Assembly: GCA_014529385.2 (NCBI GenBank)
Contig: CM043945.1
Coordinates: 4,128,312 to 4,192,311 of the forward strand
DNA length: 64,000 nucleotides
Source of the DNA: Adiantum capillus-veneris
Lineage: Eukaryota; Streptophyta; Polypodiopsida; Polypodiales; Pteridaceae
Direction of reading: 5' to 3'
The stretch's first letter is position 1, and each line of letters starts with the position of its first letter. The position numbers and the translations under genes are program-made. The notes under the pieces are model-generated. The model was not told the origin of the DNA. It saw only the letters and a list, made by a program, of their open reading frames with translations, and searched no databases. Positions 1 to 12,109 of this stretch are shown in pieces.

Positions 1-1289
1 TGTTCCATCGAACTAATATTCCGGAGCTGATTGATCGACAGACTAACCAGGGAGAGGTACTACGTCTAGATGGAAGGGGAGACTTTCAAGTTCAGTGGCA
101 TCTTGCAGGTGACCTTAAAACATTAAATGCATGTATAATTGTGGAATGGGTGCAATGGCAAAGTCACCGTGTTTGTTCTGCATGGAGCCTGCAAAGGTCA
201 TGGACCCAAAGTGGTGGAGAAAAGCTCCAACACGTCACATTGAGGATCCTGCTTTTCGACCAGTTTTGAAAATACCACTTGTGAATGTCCACATTTGTAC
301 AATGCATGCCCTTTGTAGAATTGTAGAGAAATTGGTCTACTTATACATCGGGTTTGCTTGGAAGATTAAGAACTCTGCAGAACGACAAGTAGCCCTGCAG
401 TGCTTAGAAATGGTACTGTCGGATATGGGGCTTCATGGTGGCAATGTGAAAATCTAGCGGGATGAAAAGAGATCAACTACTGAGAAGGATGTCCCATGCA
501 AACCATCCATCGGTGGGGTGAAGGCACGGAGGTTTTTATCTAAGCCCCAAGGTACAAGAGATCCAAAGCTAACAAAACATGGAAAAATATATAACACATC
601 TTATGTTAGCAAGGTAGAGTATCAGAGCTGGAAAAAGCTACATATTGCAGTCAAAGACCACGAACCAACTACTCGTAACGCGAAGGCTGAGGTTTGGCGA
701 TCAATAGACATCCTATTTTTGATGTGCGACAAAGATGACTGGTCACAAGGTGATATGAACAAGTTCAAGGAAAATCTCAACCTTCTGAAAAAATCATTCA
801 AGACAGCATGGACAGACACCCAGATTACTCACTACATGGTATTATAATGTATTCTTTCTCTCTTATGTGCAAATATGTGACTGTAAAACATTCTAACTAA
901 TTTGTTTTCATATCCAGCACATCATCTTCAATCATTTGCCATATTTTATACAGAAGTATGGGAACCCGGCAATATGGAATACCCAAGGGATGGAAAAGTC
1001 TCATTACATGGCGAGAAATGCTTATTTCAGGCACACACGACATGGTGGCTCTCGAATCAAGGCTAACAGTTTGAGAGAACTATTTGAATGGTTCTATCGT
1101 AGAATCATTCATCGAATGCAGGCAAAAGAAGTCTTGGCAAATTCAGCAACAGCACAAGCCATCAGACATTTACAACAACAAAAAGCTAAAAGATCAATGG
1201 CATACAACAACTCCGGAGCTCGTGAAAGTCAACGAAGGTGGAGAGAGACAATGGTGTATGTGAATCACAAGTGGAGAAAGATACTCTGA
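1..1289 (+). pseudogene. Transposase-like gene, 3' part, broken
   Basis: The gene enters from the left edge, so its N-terminus is missing. Bases 67-130 read in one frame with the motif WHLAGDLKTLNAC. The reading then continues in another frame from about 131 with a Cys-x2-Cys pair (SPCLFC), so there is a one-base frameshift near 128-131. That frame stays open except for one TAG at 455-457. An intron at 839-917 (donor GTATTA, acceptor ATATCCAG) joins two exons in phase 0. The last exon contains QKYGNPAIWNTQGMEKSHYM and YFRHTRHGG followed by a basic tail. From memory, the order HLAGDxK, CxxC, then xxGMEKSHxxAR resembles unclassified transposase-like proteins of cnidarians and algae; the superfamily is not assigned. 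It is convergent with the next gene. Confidence 0.6.
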
Positions 1290-1352
1290 GTGGATGACAT
1301 TGTACAAAATTTATGTAATACATGATCTTATACAATTGGTACTTGAAGTGTA

Positions 1353-3214
<1,862 letters not shown>

Positions 3215-3484
3215 AAGCTCTGGATCTGGTTTCAGCCTCTTCTCCCTACTGGACCTTAATCCTATTCATCAAGAAACATAACAAGTCAAAACCATAAGGA
3301 AACATGATAATTCTGCCAAAACCAATCCATCATGATCTCTCTCTCTCTCTCCTGATAGATATAAATATATCTATAAATATAAATAAATAAATTAAAAAAA
3401 AAAAAATATATAGATATATAGATATATATATTCATATATATATATACCTGTCTCTCACCAAAGCACAAACAGAAACACACCTAG

Positions 3485-3545
<61 letters not shown>

Positions 3546-3558
3546 ATTTGTCTATTGG

Positions 3559-3618
3559 ACTAAAGGCGCGCGAGGAAGGAAAAGTGCCTTTTGCAAACCT
3601 CTCCGCGCGCCTTAAGTA
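3559..3618 (+). repeat. 60-bp module A1 with fixed ends
   Basis: Begins ACTAAAGGCGCGC and ends GCGCGCCTTAAGTA. It forms the left arm of the long hairpin. Its ends match modules A2, B and C while the middle differs from B and C. Confidence 0.75.
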
Positions 3619-3640
3619 CAACTGAGAGAGCAATAACAAT

Positions 3641-3700
3641 ACTAACGGCACGCGGAGAGAGTTGCAAAAGGCACTTTCCCTTCCTCGCGCGCCTTTAGTC
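3641..3700 (+). repeat. 60-bp module A2 with fixed ends
   Basis: Begins ACTAACGGCACGC and ends GCGCGCCTTTAGTC. It is the near-perfect reverse complement of module A1. Confidence 0.75.
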
Positions 3701-3712
3701 CAATAGACAAAT

Positions 3713-3793
<81 letters not shown>

Positions 3794-3850
3794 CTGTGTC
3801 TGTGTCTCTGTCTATGGAACTATGGGTATTGAGGTGTGTGTGTGTTGTTC

Positions 3851-3910
<60 letters not shown>

Positions 3911-4039
3911 TTGTACCAATTGCTGGAAATACAGAGAGAAAGAGTGAGAGATCACCTTTTTTTGGTGGGGTGTGTAGGAACTCAAAGAGAGGTGTCTCCT
4001 CCATTGCTTTTCTCTGTGTCAAGCGGACTCGGTCTTTCT

Positions 4040-4098
<59 letters not shown>

Positions 4099-4287
4099 AG
4101 TAAGGACTCCCTCTTTCTATCTCTCTCTCAATCTGTGTCTCTCCCTCTCCCTATCTCTGTGACAATCTGATCACGCTTTCTCTCTCTCTGTCTCTCTGAG
4201 ACTCTCTCTCTCTCTCTCTGTGACAATCTGATCACTCTCTCTCCCTCTGTCTCTCTAAGACTCTCTCTCTCTCTCTCTCTCTCTATT

Positions 4288-4382
<95 letters not shown>

Positions 4383-4416
4383 ATCACACTTATAACGGAT
4401 ACACACGGCGGCGCCC

Positions 4417-4505
4417 CACGTGTCACTATAAATTAAAATATATTTGCATGCTGTCGCACGTGTAGTCATTATTGAGACCGTATACTTTTTGTACGCCATA
4501 TAAAG
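4417..4505. promoter_or_regulatory. Candidate promoter elements: two G-boxes and a TATA-like site
   Basis: CACGTG occurs at 4417-4422 and again 40 bp later at 4457-4462. TATAAAG lies at 4499-4505, in one of the few non-microsatellite stretches of the spacer. G-boxes are standard plant bZIP/bHLH sites. Assignment to the downstream + strand gene is inference, and the site is about 850 bp from its ATG. Confidence 0.35.
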
Positions 4506-4774
4506 CGGTCAAGAGAGAGAAAAAACACACCTCGTGAAAGAGAGTGAGTGAGTGAGAGAGTGAGAGAGAGAGTGTGCAAGAGCATCGCCTGCGTCTCCGA
4601 CAGCAAGGCCACGCAGCGACATAACAAGAAGGTCTGCTTCTCCCTCTGCCTTTGCCTAAATCTCTCTATCTCTGTTTCTGTCACCCACACACAAACACAC
4701 AGACTTACATCTTTAAAATACAAACACACACACACACAAACACACACATACACACCCACACACTCACAAACACA

Positions 4775-4839
<65 letters not shown>

Positions 4840-4897
4840 ACAAACACACACACTTACACACAGACACACATCTCAAAAATGCACACACACACACACA

Positions 4898-4943
<46 letters not shown>

Positions 4944-4944
<1 letters not shown>

Positions 4945-5003
4945 CCAAAGGCGCGCGTAGAGAGCCATACCGGTAGTGCATGTGTCTATGCGCGCCGTTA
5001 GTA
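4944..5003 (+). repeat. 60-bp module B with fixed ends
   Basis: Begins ACCAAAGGCGCGC and ends GCGCGCCGTTAGTA, exactly 60 bp. The middle is unlike A1/A2. It is flanked by a CT tract on the left and an AG tract on the right, as in the long hairpin. Confidence 0.75.
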
Positions 5004-5013
5004 CTGTCCATTG

Positions 5014-5071
<58 letters not shown>

Positions 5072-5092
5072 GGGTGTGTTATTTTACCCTAT

Positions 5093-5152
5093 ACTAACGG
5101 CGCGCGGACGTGCTTGTTGAGGTTAAAAAGGGGTCCGTGCGCGCCTTTAGTA
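5093..5152 (+). repeat. 60-bp module C with fixed ends
   Basis: Begins ACTAACGGCGCGC and ends GCGCGCCTTTAGTA, exactly 60 bp, with its own middle sequence. It lies about 205 bp upstream of the histone-fusion ATG. Confidence 0.75.
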
Positions 5153-5235
5153 ATGTGGATTCTCTCTCTGTCTCTCTCTCTCTCTCTCTCTAGTTATATA
5201 TGCTAAGCTATACAAAGGAAAGAGAGAGAGAGAGA

Positions 5236-5307
<72 letters not shown>

Positions 5308-5356
5308 CATAGAAAGAGAGAAGGGGATTGAGACTCTTCTTTTGGTGTACAGTAAG

Positions 5357-5790
5357 ATGGCTAGAACAAAAGCCACTGCAAGGAAGGCAGGCAAGGGTCC
5401 AGGATTAGCATCGAACGCAAGTGGTAGATCAGCAACCCCAAAGAAAAGACTTGGAAAACCAAATAAAATTCTGAAAGGGCCAAGGATGAAGAAGCTCCAA
5501 ACCTGCATGGGACTTTTCAGAGAAATCAGAAAGGCATAGAAATGTGTAGATTTATGCATACCAAAGCTGCCCTTCCAGAGGATGGTGAGGTCCATATGTG
5601 ATGAAGCTACCTGGGGCACCAAAAGGTGGAAGGTGGTGGCATTAATGGCTCTACAGGAAGCAGCTGAGGACTTCCTACTGGAGTACTTCAGTGACATGAC
5701 CATTGTTGCAGCCCATGCCCACAGGGTTACTATAATGGACAAAGATAGTGAGACATTGAAAAGAATAAGGTGGAGGTATGACAAACTGCT
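5357..5790 (+). other. Histone H3/CENH3-like domain
   Basis: Position by position with canonical H3: the ARTK tail with Lys4 and Lys9 kept but Gln5 and Ser10 replaced by Ala; REIRK before alpha-N; IPKLPFQRMVRSI for alpha-1; ALQEAAEDFL for alpha-2; and AHRVTIM before alpha-3. Loop 1 is one residue longer than in H3 and has RW ahead of alpha-2, and ALQEAAED matches plant CENH3 rather than H3 (AEA). The tail between Lys9 and REIRK is divergent and about 5 residues longer. The alignment is gap-free across the TAG at 5537-5539, so the stop looks like a point mutation, not an intron. Confidence 0.85.
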
Positions 5791-8107
5791 GGTCCCCAAT
5801 GTCTGCAAGGATAAGAAAATGAGGGAAATTTTGTTATACCCCCCGGAGCTAGTGCCACAGCTCACAGTTGTAGATGTCACACATGATGTGAATACAAGGG
5901 CAAGGGCAGAGACTATTGCTCGCCAAACAGAGGAAATGAGGGAAGCAGAGCTTCAGGAGAAAGCAAAAGTAGCAGTGGAGTCCCAGAAACAAACAGAGTG
6001 CAATGTGACCCTGTCTATAGAGGCAATGAATCAAGAAACTCTACTTTCAATGAAGAATGGTTTGCTTGCAGAGATACCATTTGTAGATGGAACCAGAAAG
6101 CTAGCTCTGGAAAAGGTGGACATTGATTTATTGCAGAATCCAGATGCTCAGATTTCAGACACAATTATCTATGCTTGTCTTAAGTAAGTGTTACTATCTT
6201 GCTAGCTTTGAAAACTCAGATAATAGGTTTGCTAACTCAGGTAGAGTCTCTGCAGCCTGATCAAAAGTCAACTCCCATTGCACACTCACACAGAGGTGTT
6301 TCTCCTTGATCCACAAATGTCTGTAATTATTAGACAAAAGAATAGTCCATCTGGGACCTTTGAGAGCTGGTTTCGCCACTGTGCTATGCTGGAAGTTACT
6401 GTGATCATCTTCCCATATGAGAACAACCATCACTGGAGTCTCATATGCCTTGATGTTGACCAACCAGCAGTGTGGGTGTTCAATTCAATAAAAGGAACCC
6501 ACCCTGAAATTAGGCTGTAAGTGTTTTGTGTCAGAAAGTGTTTATTATAGATATCCATGTAAATTTGAAGCCTCATGCTAACATCTTGACATTGCTTTGT
6601 GAAGTTGTATAAAGAGGTTGTTGCTTGCCTATGGCAAGCTATGTGGAAGGTATGAACTATACAAGGCCCCAATCAAAGAAGTACCTGTCCCAAATCAAAC
6701 CGATGGGAATTCTTGCGGCTGGAGATGTCTTCTCCATGCAGAATATGTCCTGCAAAGCTACTTTGCATTAAAACCTTTCATGACTAAGGTACCCATTTGG
6801 CAATGCATTCAGTTAGTTTTGGTTTAGTCTATAAAAGAATTCTCATCATGTGGTCTTTCAATTTTGTAGAGTGCTTTAAAAAACTACACATATGATTATT
6901 TGCAAAGATACCGGGTAAGTTTAATACAACACCTGCTTACTATGTCTAGCCCTAGAGAGCTTGAAGATAGCGGCTTGGATGACGCACTATTGATCTTACA
7001 AAACATGACGTGCCACCACGACAAACCCCTACATCCGATACAGTGGAATCGCATCGGGCCGAGGGTGTCATATCAGCAGAAGATCAAAGAGTCGAGGATG
7101 AGGAAAGGACAAATGAGCATATGGAAGCTGCTAAGGTTCAACCGGAGGAGACAATGAAAGAGCCAAGTCAGCCAGTGGAACAGCCAAAAGAGCCTATGGC
7201 TGAAACCCAAGATGAGGAAAGCAGGCCTATAGATGAGAAAAAGGATATGGATGAGGAAAGCAGGCCTAGGGATGAGCAAAATGATATGGATCAGGGAAGG
7301 ATGTATGAGGCAAGCCGATCAACCTTGAATCAGGGAGAAAGGGCCATGGGGGAGACCCCTGATGAAGATTTGAATGATGACTATGAAGATAAAGCGGAGG
7401 AGAGCAACAACGACATGAACACTACAGAGACCCAGTATGGACCCTTGCTACCTGTAGATACGGTTGTTCCGGTAATGTCTATTCAAGTATGGAAAAATAT
7501 GTTCAGCTTATAACTACTTATATGTACTTGTCAACTTTTACAGAGGTTGATTATCTTGGACGTCAATGGATTGCTGCTGATGCGGGTGCCTCTCGGTGAC
7601 AGAGGACCCTTTGAGGATTTGCAAACGTTTCGGATGGGAACTTGTCGAGTCGTGGTTCGTCCAGGAACCAAGGAGTTTATTGAGTTTCTTCTTCCGCGCT
7701 TCAGAGTTGGCATATGGTCTTCAATGCAAAGGCAAAACTTATCGCCACTAGTTGCAATAGTTTGCAGTGTATGCCAAGCTCACACGTCAGATTTTGCCTT
7801 TTTGTATGATCAAAGAAAATGCGTTACCGTTGAGGGCCACTACCACCCTAAAAAACCAGGATTACCTCTTTTGTACAAACCGTTTAGCCAAATCGATGTA
7901 CCCTTTGATGCAACTAATACACTACTAATTGATGATACTCCCGAAAAGGGAGAACTAGATCCGCCGGGAACAACTATCTCACCACCTTCTTTCGAGGGGC
8001 ATTCCTTCGATTTTTACCTTGAAGACATTCTGATTCCATATTTACAGAAATTGTATTTCAGTCCATTGTTCACGGACGAGTTTGTACTTTCTAATGAATT
8101 AAGATGA
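5357..8107 (+). CDS. Histone H3/CENH3-like - Ulp1 protease - FCP1-like phosphatase fusion gene (one amber stop)
   Basis: The ATG at 5357 opens with MARTKATARKA, an H3 N-terminal tail. In-phase splicing gives exons 5357-6183, 6256-6516, 6617-6788, 6870-about 7471 and 7544-8107. Exon 1 carries a complete H3-type histone fold, then a charged helical linker of about 100 residues and the beginning of a Ulp1-type cysteine protease. Exons 2-4 carry the protease core and an acidic, Glu-rich linker; exon 5 carries an FCP1/NIF-like HAD phosphatase. Two defects are visible: a TAG at 5537-5539, where H3 has Gln55, and a change of open frame between about 7000 and 7160 that implies a frameshift or an unrecognised intron. 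Each domain is recognisable on its own; that they form one protein is inferred from phase-compatible splice sites. I know of no described histone-SUMO protease-phosphatase fusion. Confidence 0.75.
6100..6914 (+). other. Ulp1/SUMO-type cysteine protease domain
   Basis: The domain is built from the end of exon 1 (AQISDTIIYACL) and exons 2-4. The catalytic His is in NHHWSLICLD. The usual Asp in the following strand (YDSL in typical Ulp1) is Asn here (VFNSIKG). The oxyanion Gln and nucleophile Cys are in NQTDGNSCGWRC. So Gln, His and Cys are present and Asp is replaced. Ulp1-type proteases are common passengers of large plant and animal DNA transposons. Confidence 0.8.
7544..8107 (+). other. FCP1/NIF-like HAD phosphatase domain
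   Basis: Motif I is ILDVNGLLL: the nucleophile Asp is kept and the second Asp of DxDGT is Asn. RPGTKEFIEFLL and GIWSSM match the FCP1 RPG...W(T/S)S region. LLIDDTPEKG supplies the DD motif III. The length (about 180 aa) fits one FCP1 domain. Loss of the second Asp predicts weak or absent phosphatase activity. The domain starts right at the exon after the intron 7472-7543 and ends at the TGA at 8105. Confidence 0.8.
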
Positions 8108-8138
8108 TTCTTCTATCTGTCTTTGTCTTGTCTAACTT

Positions 8139-8261
<123 letters not shown>

Positions 8262-8386
8262 GATTTGACGTGGTAAAGAAATGTATTTCAAGCACACTTT
8301 TTCACAGGGCACAATTGAAAAATGAGATCAATAAACTTCATGTCTTGAAAGTCATTTGTATACACTTGGGTTTACAAGAATATCTG

Positions 8387-9807
8387 TTACATTGCCACTA
8401 CTTCAACCCGACCATCCAACTCTTTGCACAAAATATCTTTTTCTCTTCGCCGCATCACCTTACGGCCAGCTAAGAAAAAGGAAAAATCTGATAGTTCCTT
8501 GTCCATTGACTCTTCAATGATGTCATTTCGCAAATGCTGAAGACTGCATAGCTCCCTTATTGTAACCACCAATAGTAGGCCATTCTCTTTATCAATCACT
8601 TCCACATCCACAGTAGGATTATCTTCCAAACCTGCAGAAACTTGGTCCATAGGAATGTACTTACCGTTTAGCATTTGTGATCGCATATACCAAAATGAGA
8701 GTAATAGTGATTGGCTTGCAATCATGTACTTGACAACTAGAGTATCAAGCGCGACCTCGCACCGTAAACCAATCTCTTCCTTTGCATACCATCCTTTGTC
8801 AAGAAGTTTGTCACAAGATGACTGCTGAAATGACTTGCACATGAACATAGTTTTTGTAACTCTGATGTTGTAGCTATGAAACAGCTCTATGAAGAGTGCA
8901 ACAGGACAAAAGTTTGCAATTCTAACCAGTTTGGTAGGAATAGAGCTACGTAGAGACCTTTGTATATCCTTGTAGAGCTTACTTCGCATTGCCTCCACCA
9001 TTGTTTCCTCGGGAACTGGCCAGTCCACAGTGTTCCAATCGGTCGGTAGAGGCAGTTTCACCAACATGCCATTCTTATTCCCTGAGCTGAGTTGGTAAAA
9101 GTGGTCATAAAAAAAGATTCCCTCATCAGCCAATCTTTTGCTACTCCTCTCTGAGTACTGTAGAGAACCAATATGGGCATGTACAACATGGAAGAGGCCT
9201 ATTATGCACTCCACAGGCTCGCATTGCTCATAAGAAGAGGGATAAACATCTGCAATATATATAAGAAGAGTTAAACTAAGAGTATCAATAAGTACAAATG
9301 ACAAATCTAATGTAATTGAGTTGTGAAGAGTAGAGACATTACTCATAACAAGCGGGAGAAACATTGCAAAATATATAAGAAAAGTTATAATGAGAGTATC
9401 AGTAAGTTCACATGTCAAGAGTACTTACAATTGCAACGTGGTTGATGTATATTTGATACATTTCCACCGTTTGCTATCACCTCTGGATGGGTAAACACAT
9501 GCTGAACAAGAACTTCCTTTACAGATCTTTTGCCGATCTCAACTTTGAAATCCAACACCCTGGCCTTCCATGCTGAGCGGTAAACGTTGATACCACTAGA
9601 CCTCTTGGGTCTTCTTGGTTGCATGAGGACCCATGAACCTTTGTTTATCCTTTGTCCAACCCATTGGTTGTCTGCACTTATTGAAGCTAGTATTGTAATT
9701 GAGGATATGCTACTACTTGGCCTTCTAGGCAAAGTGCCGTTGTTGTTTGTTGGTGTGAGAGACAGTAAACACCTTGAGGCTCTTGGGCGAGAAGACGTGG
9801 ATGCCAT
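8387..9807 (-). CDS. Unknown two-exon gene of about 413 aa in the putative mobile element
   Basis: Exon 1 is 9807-9429 and exon 2 is 9249-8387, joined across a 179-bp intron (donor GTAAGT, acceptor TATTGCAG). The codon is split 1+2, so the frame is maintained, and the total is 414 codons including the stop, without internal stops. The first 45 residues are Ser/Arg-rich. Residues about 45-110 (QWVGQRINKGSWVLMQP, then YRSAWKARVLDF and VLVQHVFTHPEV) have the feel of a small beta-rich chromatin-binding domain such as BAH, but I cannot establish that. The rest is alpha/beta with no motif I recognise and ends in a basic RRREKD segment. It is convergent with the histone-fusion gene and probably part of the same element. 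Confidence 0.6.
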
Positions 9808-9829
9808 AACTCTCAGAGAAAAGCTTTAG

Positions 9830-10140
9830 TGGAGGGAGATTCACTTTGAAAGCATTCTAATGGAGGGAAAGTGTTTTAAAATTCCAATATCTTGTGCAGG
9901 CTTAATGGTCACCCTCCAGTACGTTAATGACCATGAGAGAATATCAGAAGTGGGACCACACGCAAGCACCTAAAAGCTCGGTAAAAGGAAGGAAATTACT
10001 ATGCTACAATCTTAGTTTCGTGAAAGTTTTATGCTATTTTCCTATTTTTTGAGTCTTTCCAGGTACTTTCCTACGTACCGTAGCCTTCATGCTCATTGGA
10101 CGCGCTCTATTTTTCTCTCTCTTCATATGGCCCTCCAAAT
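9830..10140. other. Upstream region of the minus-strand unknown gene
   Basis: No open frame of note. It holds the presumed promoter of the minus-strand gene and possibly the right edge of the mobile element. I see no convincing terminal inverted repeat here, and the partner end is outside the window. Confidence 0.4.
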
Positions 10141-11250
10141 GACCTCCAAAATTTCCTAATGAGAGTGCGCATGAGGCTTGAAAATTGAGTATCCAAGTCA
10201 TGAGGCTCGAACTTAAGCTGAAGCCCTAGAGACAGATATTGAATGCTCCATCAAAACAAGTCATACTAGAGTGTTGACATGAGGCTTGAAGTTGAATGTC
10301 CAAGCCATGAGCCTCTAGCTTAAGTTTGATCCCATGAACTATAGATTGAATGATCAACTCGATAGAATTTTGGCAACAATCTTTGTCTCAAAGAATCTCA
10401 TGAGCTTAAGCTTGAGCCTCATGAGTTAGAGACTTTTGTGAATGGTTTCTACTTAGAAAGAATCTTGCTACAATATATAGCTTAGGAGGCTTGAAAATTG
10501 AGTCTCTAGGTCATGGGCCTGACTCTTAAGAATGATTTATAGAGAGTCCCATTAGAGTTATCAGAAGGCTTGAAAATTAAGTCTCCAAGTCATGAGGGTC
10601 GAACTTAAGTTCGAGCCTCATGAGCTAGAGTCTCTGGAAGATGATCAACTAGGAAGAGTCTCTAGTGCATGAGCTCAAACTTGTAGATTGTTTCTAGCTT
10701 GGAATAACCGTACTAGAGTGTTCATGATGCTTAGAAATTGAGCCTTTAGGTCGGGGGACTCAAACATAAGTTCAGGCGAGACAAGGTAAAGACTCAATTC
10801 AAGCCTTGTGAGATTTAAACTCTTTCAAAAAGTTTCTATGTAGAAAGAGATTTACTAGAGTGCTCATGAGGCTTTAAAATTGGGTATATCAAAGTCATGA
10901 GGCTCGAACTTAAAGCTAGAGATTGAATGCTCCACTAAAACAAGTCATACTAGAGTGCTCACACGAGGCTTGAAAAATAAGCGTCCAAATCATCAAGCTC
11001 CAGCTTAAGTTTGAGACCATGAACTATAGACTAAATGCTCAATTAAAATGAATTTTAGCAAGTCTCTTTGTCTCAAGAATCTCGTGAGCTTAAGTTGATC
11101 CTCATGAGCTAGAAGCTTTTGCAAATGGTTTCTATTTAGAAAGAATCTTGCTAAAATCTATAGCTTAGGAGGTTTGAGAATTGAGACTCGAGGACATGAG
11201 GCTCAAACTTGAGTTCGAGCCTCATGAGCTAGAGACTCTAGGACCACCGG
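10140..11250. repeat. Degenerate direct repeat, about 685-bp period
   Basis: A block containing CATACTAGAGTG near 10,262 recurs near 10,947 with the same order of sub-blocks: GAATGCTCCA, CTTAAGTTTGA, GAATCTCATGAGCTTAAG, TTTCTA(C/T)TTAGAAAGAATC. Partial copies fall around 10,700 and 10,855. Short self-complementary units built from CTCATGAG and GAACTTAAGTTC recur throughout. No reading frame is conserved. Confidence 0.7.
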
Positions 11251-12070
11251 GTGACAGTGCATTGTTAGTTAGTACTAGTGAATTTGTTTGTCATGGGGTA
11301 AAGCTTATTTGTCACAGAGGTAGCAAAGTTTGTAGGGAACTTGGCTAATATTTTCTAGGATCTTTGATCAGGTGTAACATAAGGGCAGCAAAGCAAAGTG
11401 TGTCCTCGTGGGAAAAGAGAGGGCAAGTGAAACTGCCTTTGTAAGATGTGGTGAGCTTGGTTGATAGCTACAGCCTACAGGGGAGGTTCTGCTCCTATAC
11501 ACCACACACACATCAGTTGTGGACACCAGTACAATCTTCACACATTATTGTAGGTTATGTACACACAAGATAATCTTGGTTCAAAGACTACATGCGGTCG
11601 ACCACACATGGTTTCCCTTTCCTTTGCTAGGTTCAAAGTTGGTTGTGTACATTGTAAATCTTTAGCAAGCAAGAAGAAGGCCAAGCACTCATCAACAGGT
11701 TCTCTCTCTTGCTCTCTCGTGTCCTTAGAATCCATGTCCTTACTAATCCCTTCTTGCCAGGTGAGGGTGCAGCTGGCATCGAGTATGAGAGGCTCACAAA
11801 AGAGGCACTGCAAGGCTCTACGCAAAGGGATTATTCACTGTAGGCATCAACAGGCTAGGTTTTTGACTGTGACGTGCATGAAAGAGGTGAAGAAGAAGTG
11901 AAGATTCAGCAGATCCTATGAAGACATGATCCTATGAAGATTCAGAGATCAGAGGTATTTAGCTCAACGTGGTAGTGATAGCGAGGTACAAAAAATGCAA
12001 CTTCATATCACATCAGGTGTGAACAGAGGGGCGGAGGAGTACGTGAGAGCCACAATTGGATCACTGTACA

Positions 12071-12109
<39 letters not shown>

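Larger units (their letters stand above)
3485..3793. repeat. Very long imperfect hairpin (inverted repeat)
   Basis: Arms 3541-3611 and about 3647-3717 are reverse complements with about 4 mismatches in 71 bp. Outside them the left side continues as CT (3485-3540) and the right side as AG (3718-3793), so the complementarity extends to well over 120 bp per arm. The loop is about 35 bp and AT-rich. Each arm contains one of the 60-bp modules. No coding capacity. Confidence 0.9.
3215..5341. other. Divergent intergenic spacer dominated by AG/CT/CA microsatellites
   Basis: The spacer separates the start of the minus-strand unknown gene from the start of the histone-fusion gene. It holds AG/CT tracts (about 3485-3541, 3718-3793, 4045-4095, 4260-4380, 4901-4942, 5016-5069, 5221-5306), CA tracts (3851-3908 and about 4770-4838) and an AT-rich stretch (3355-3450). 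Four GC-rich 60-bp modules lie within it and are annotated separately. Open frames here only translate dinucleotide repeats and are not genes. Confidence 0.85.

Noticed and set aside
3711-4976. Several frames rich in Ser-Leu, Thr-His or Cys-Val repeats
   Set aside because: Dinucleotide repeats translate openly in most frames; there is no other coding evidence.
11538-11901. Overlapping frames on both strands near 11.6 kb
   Set aside because: Short, with no recognisable motif and an antisense mirror; not supported as a gene.
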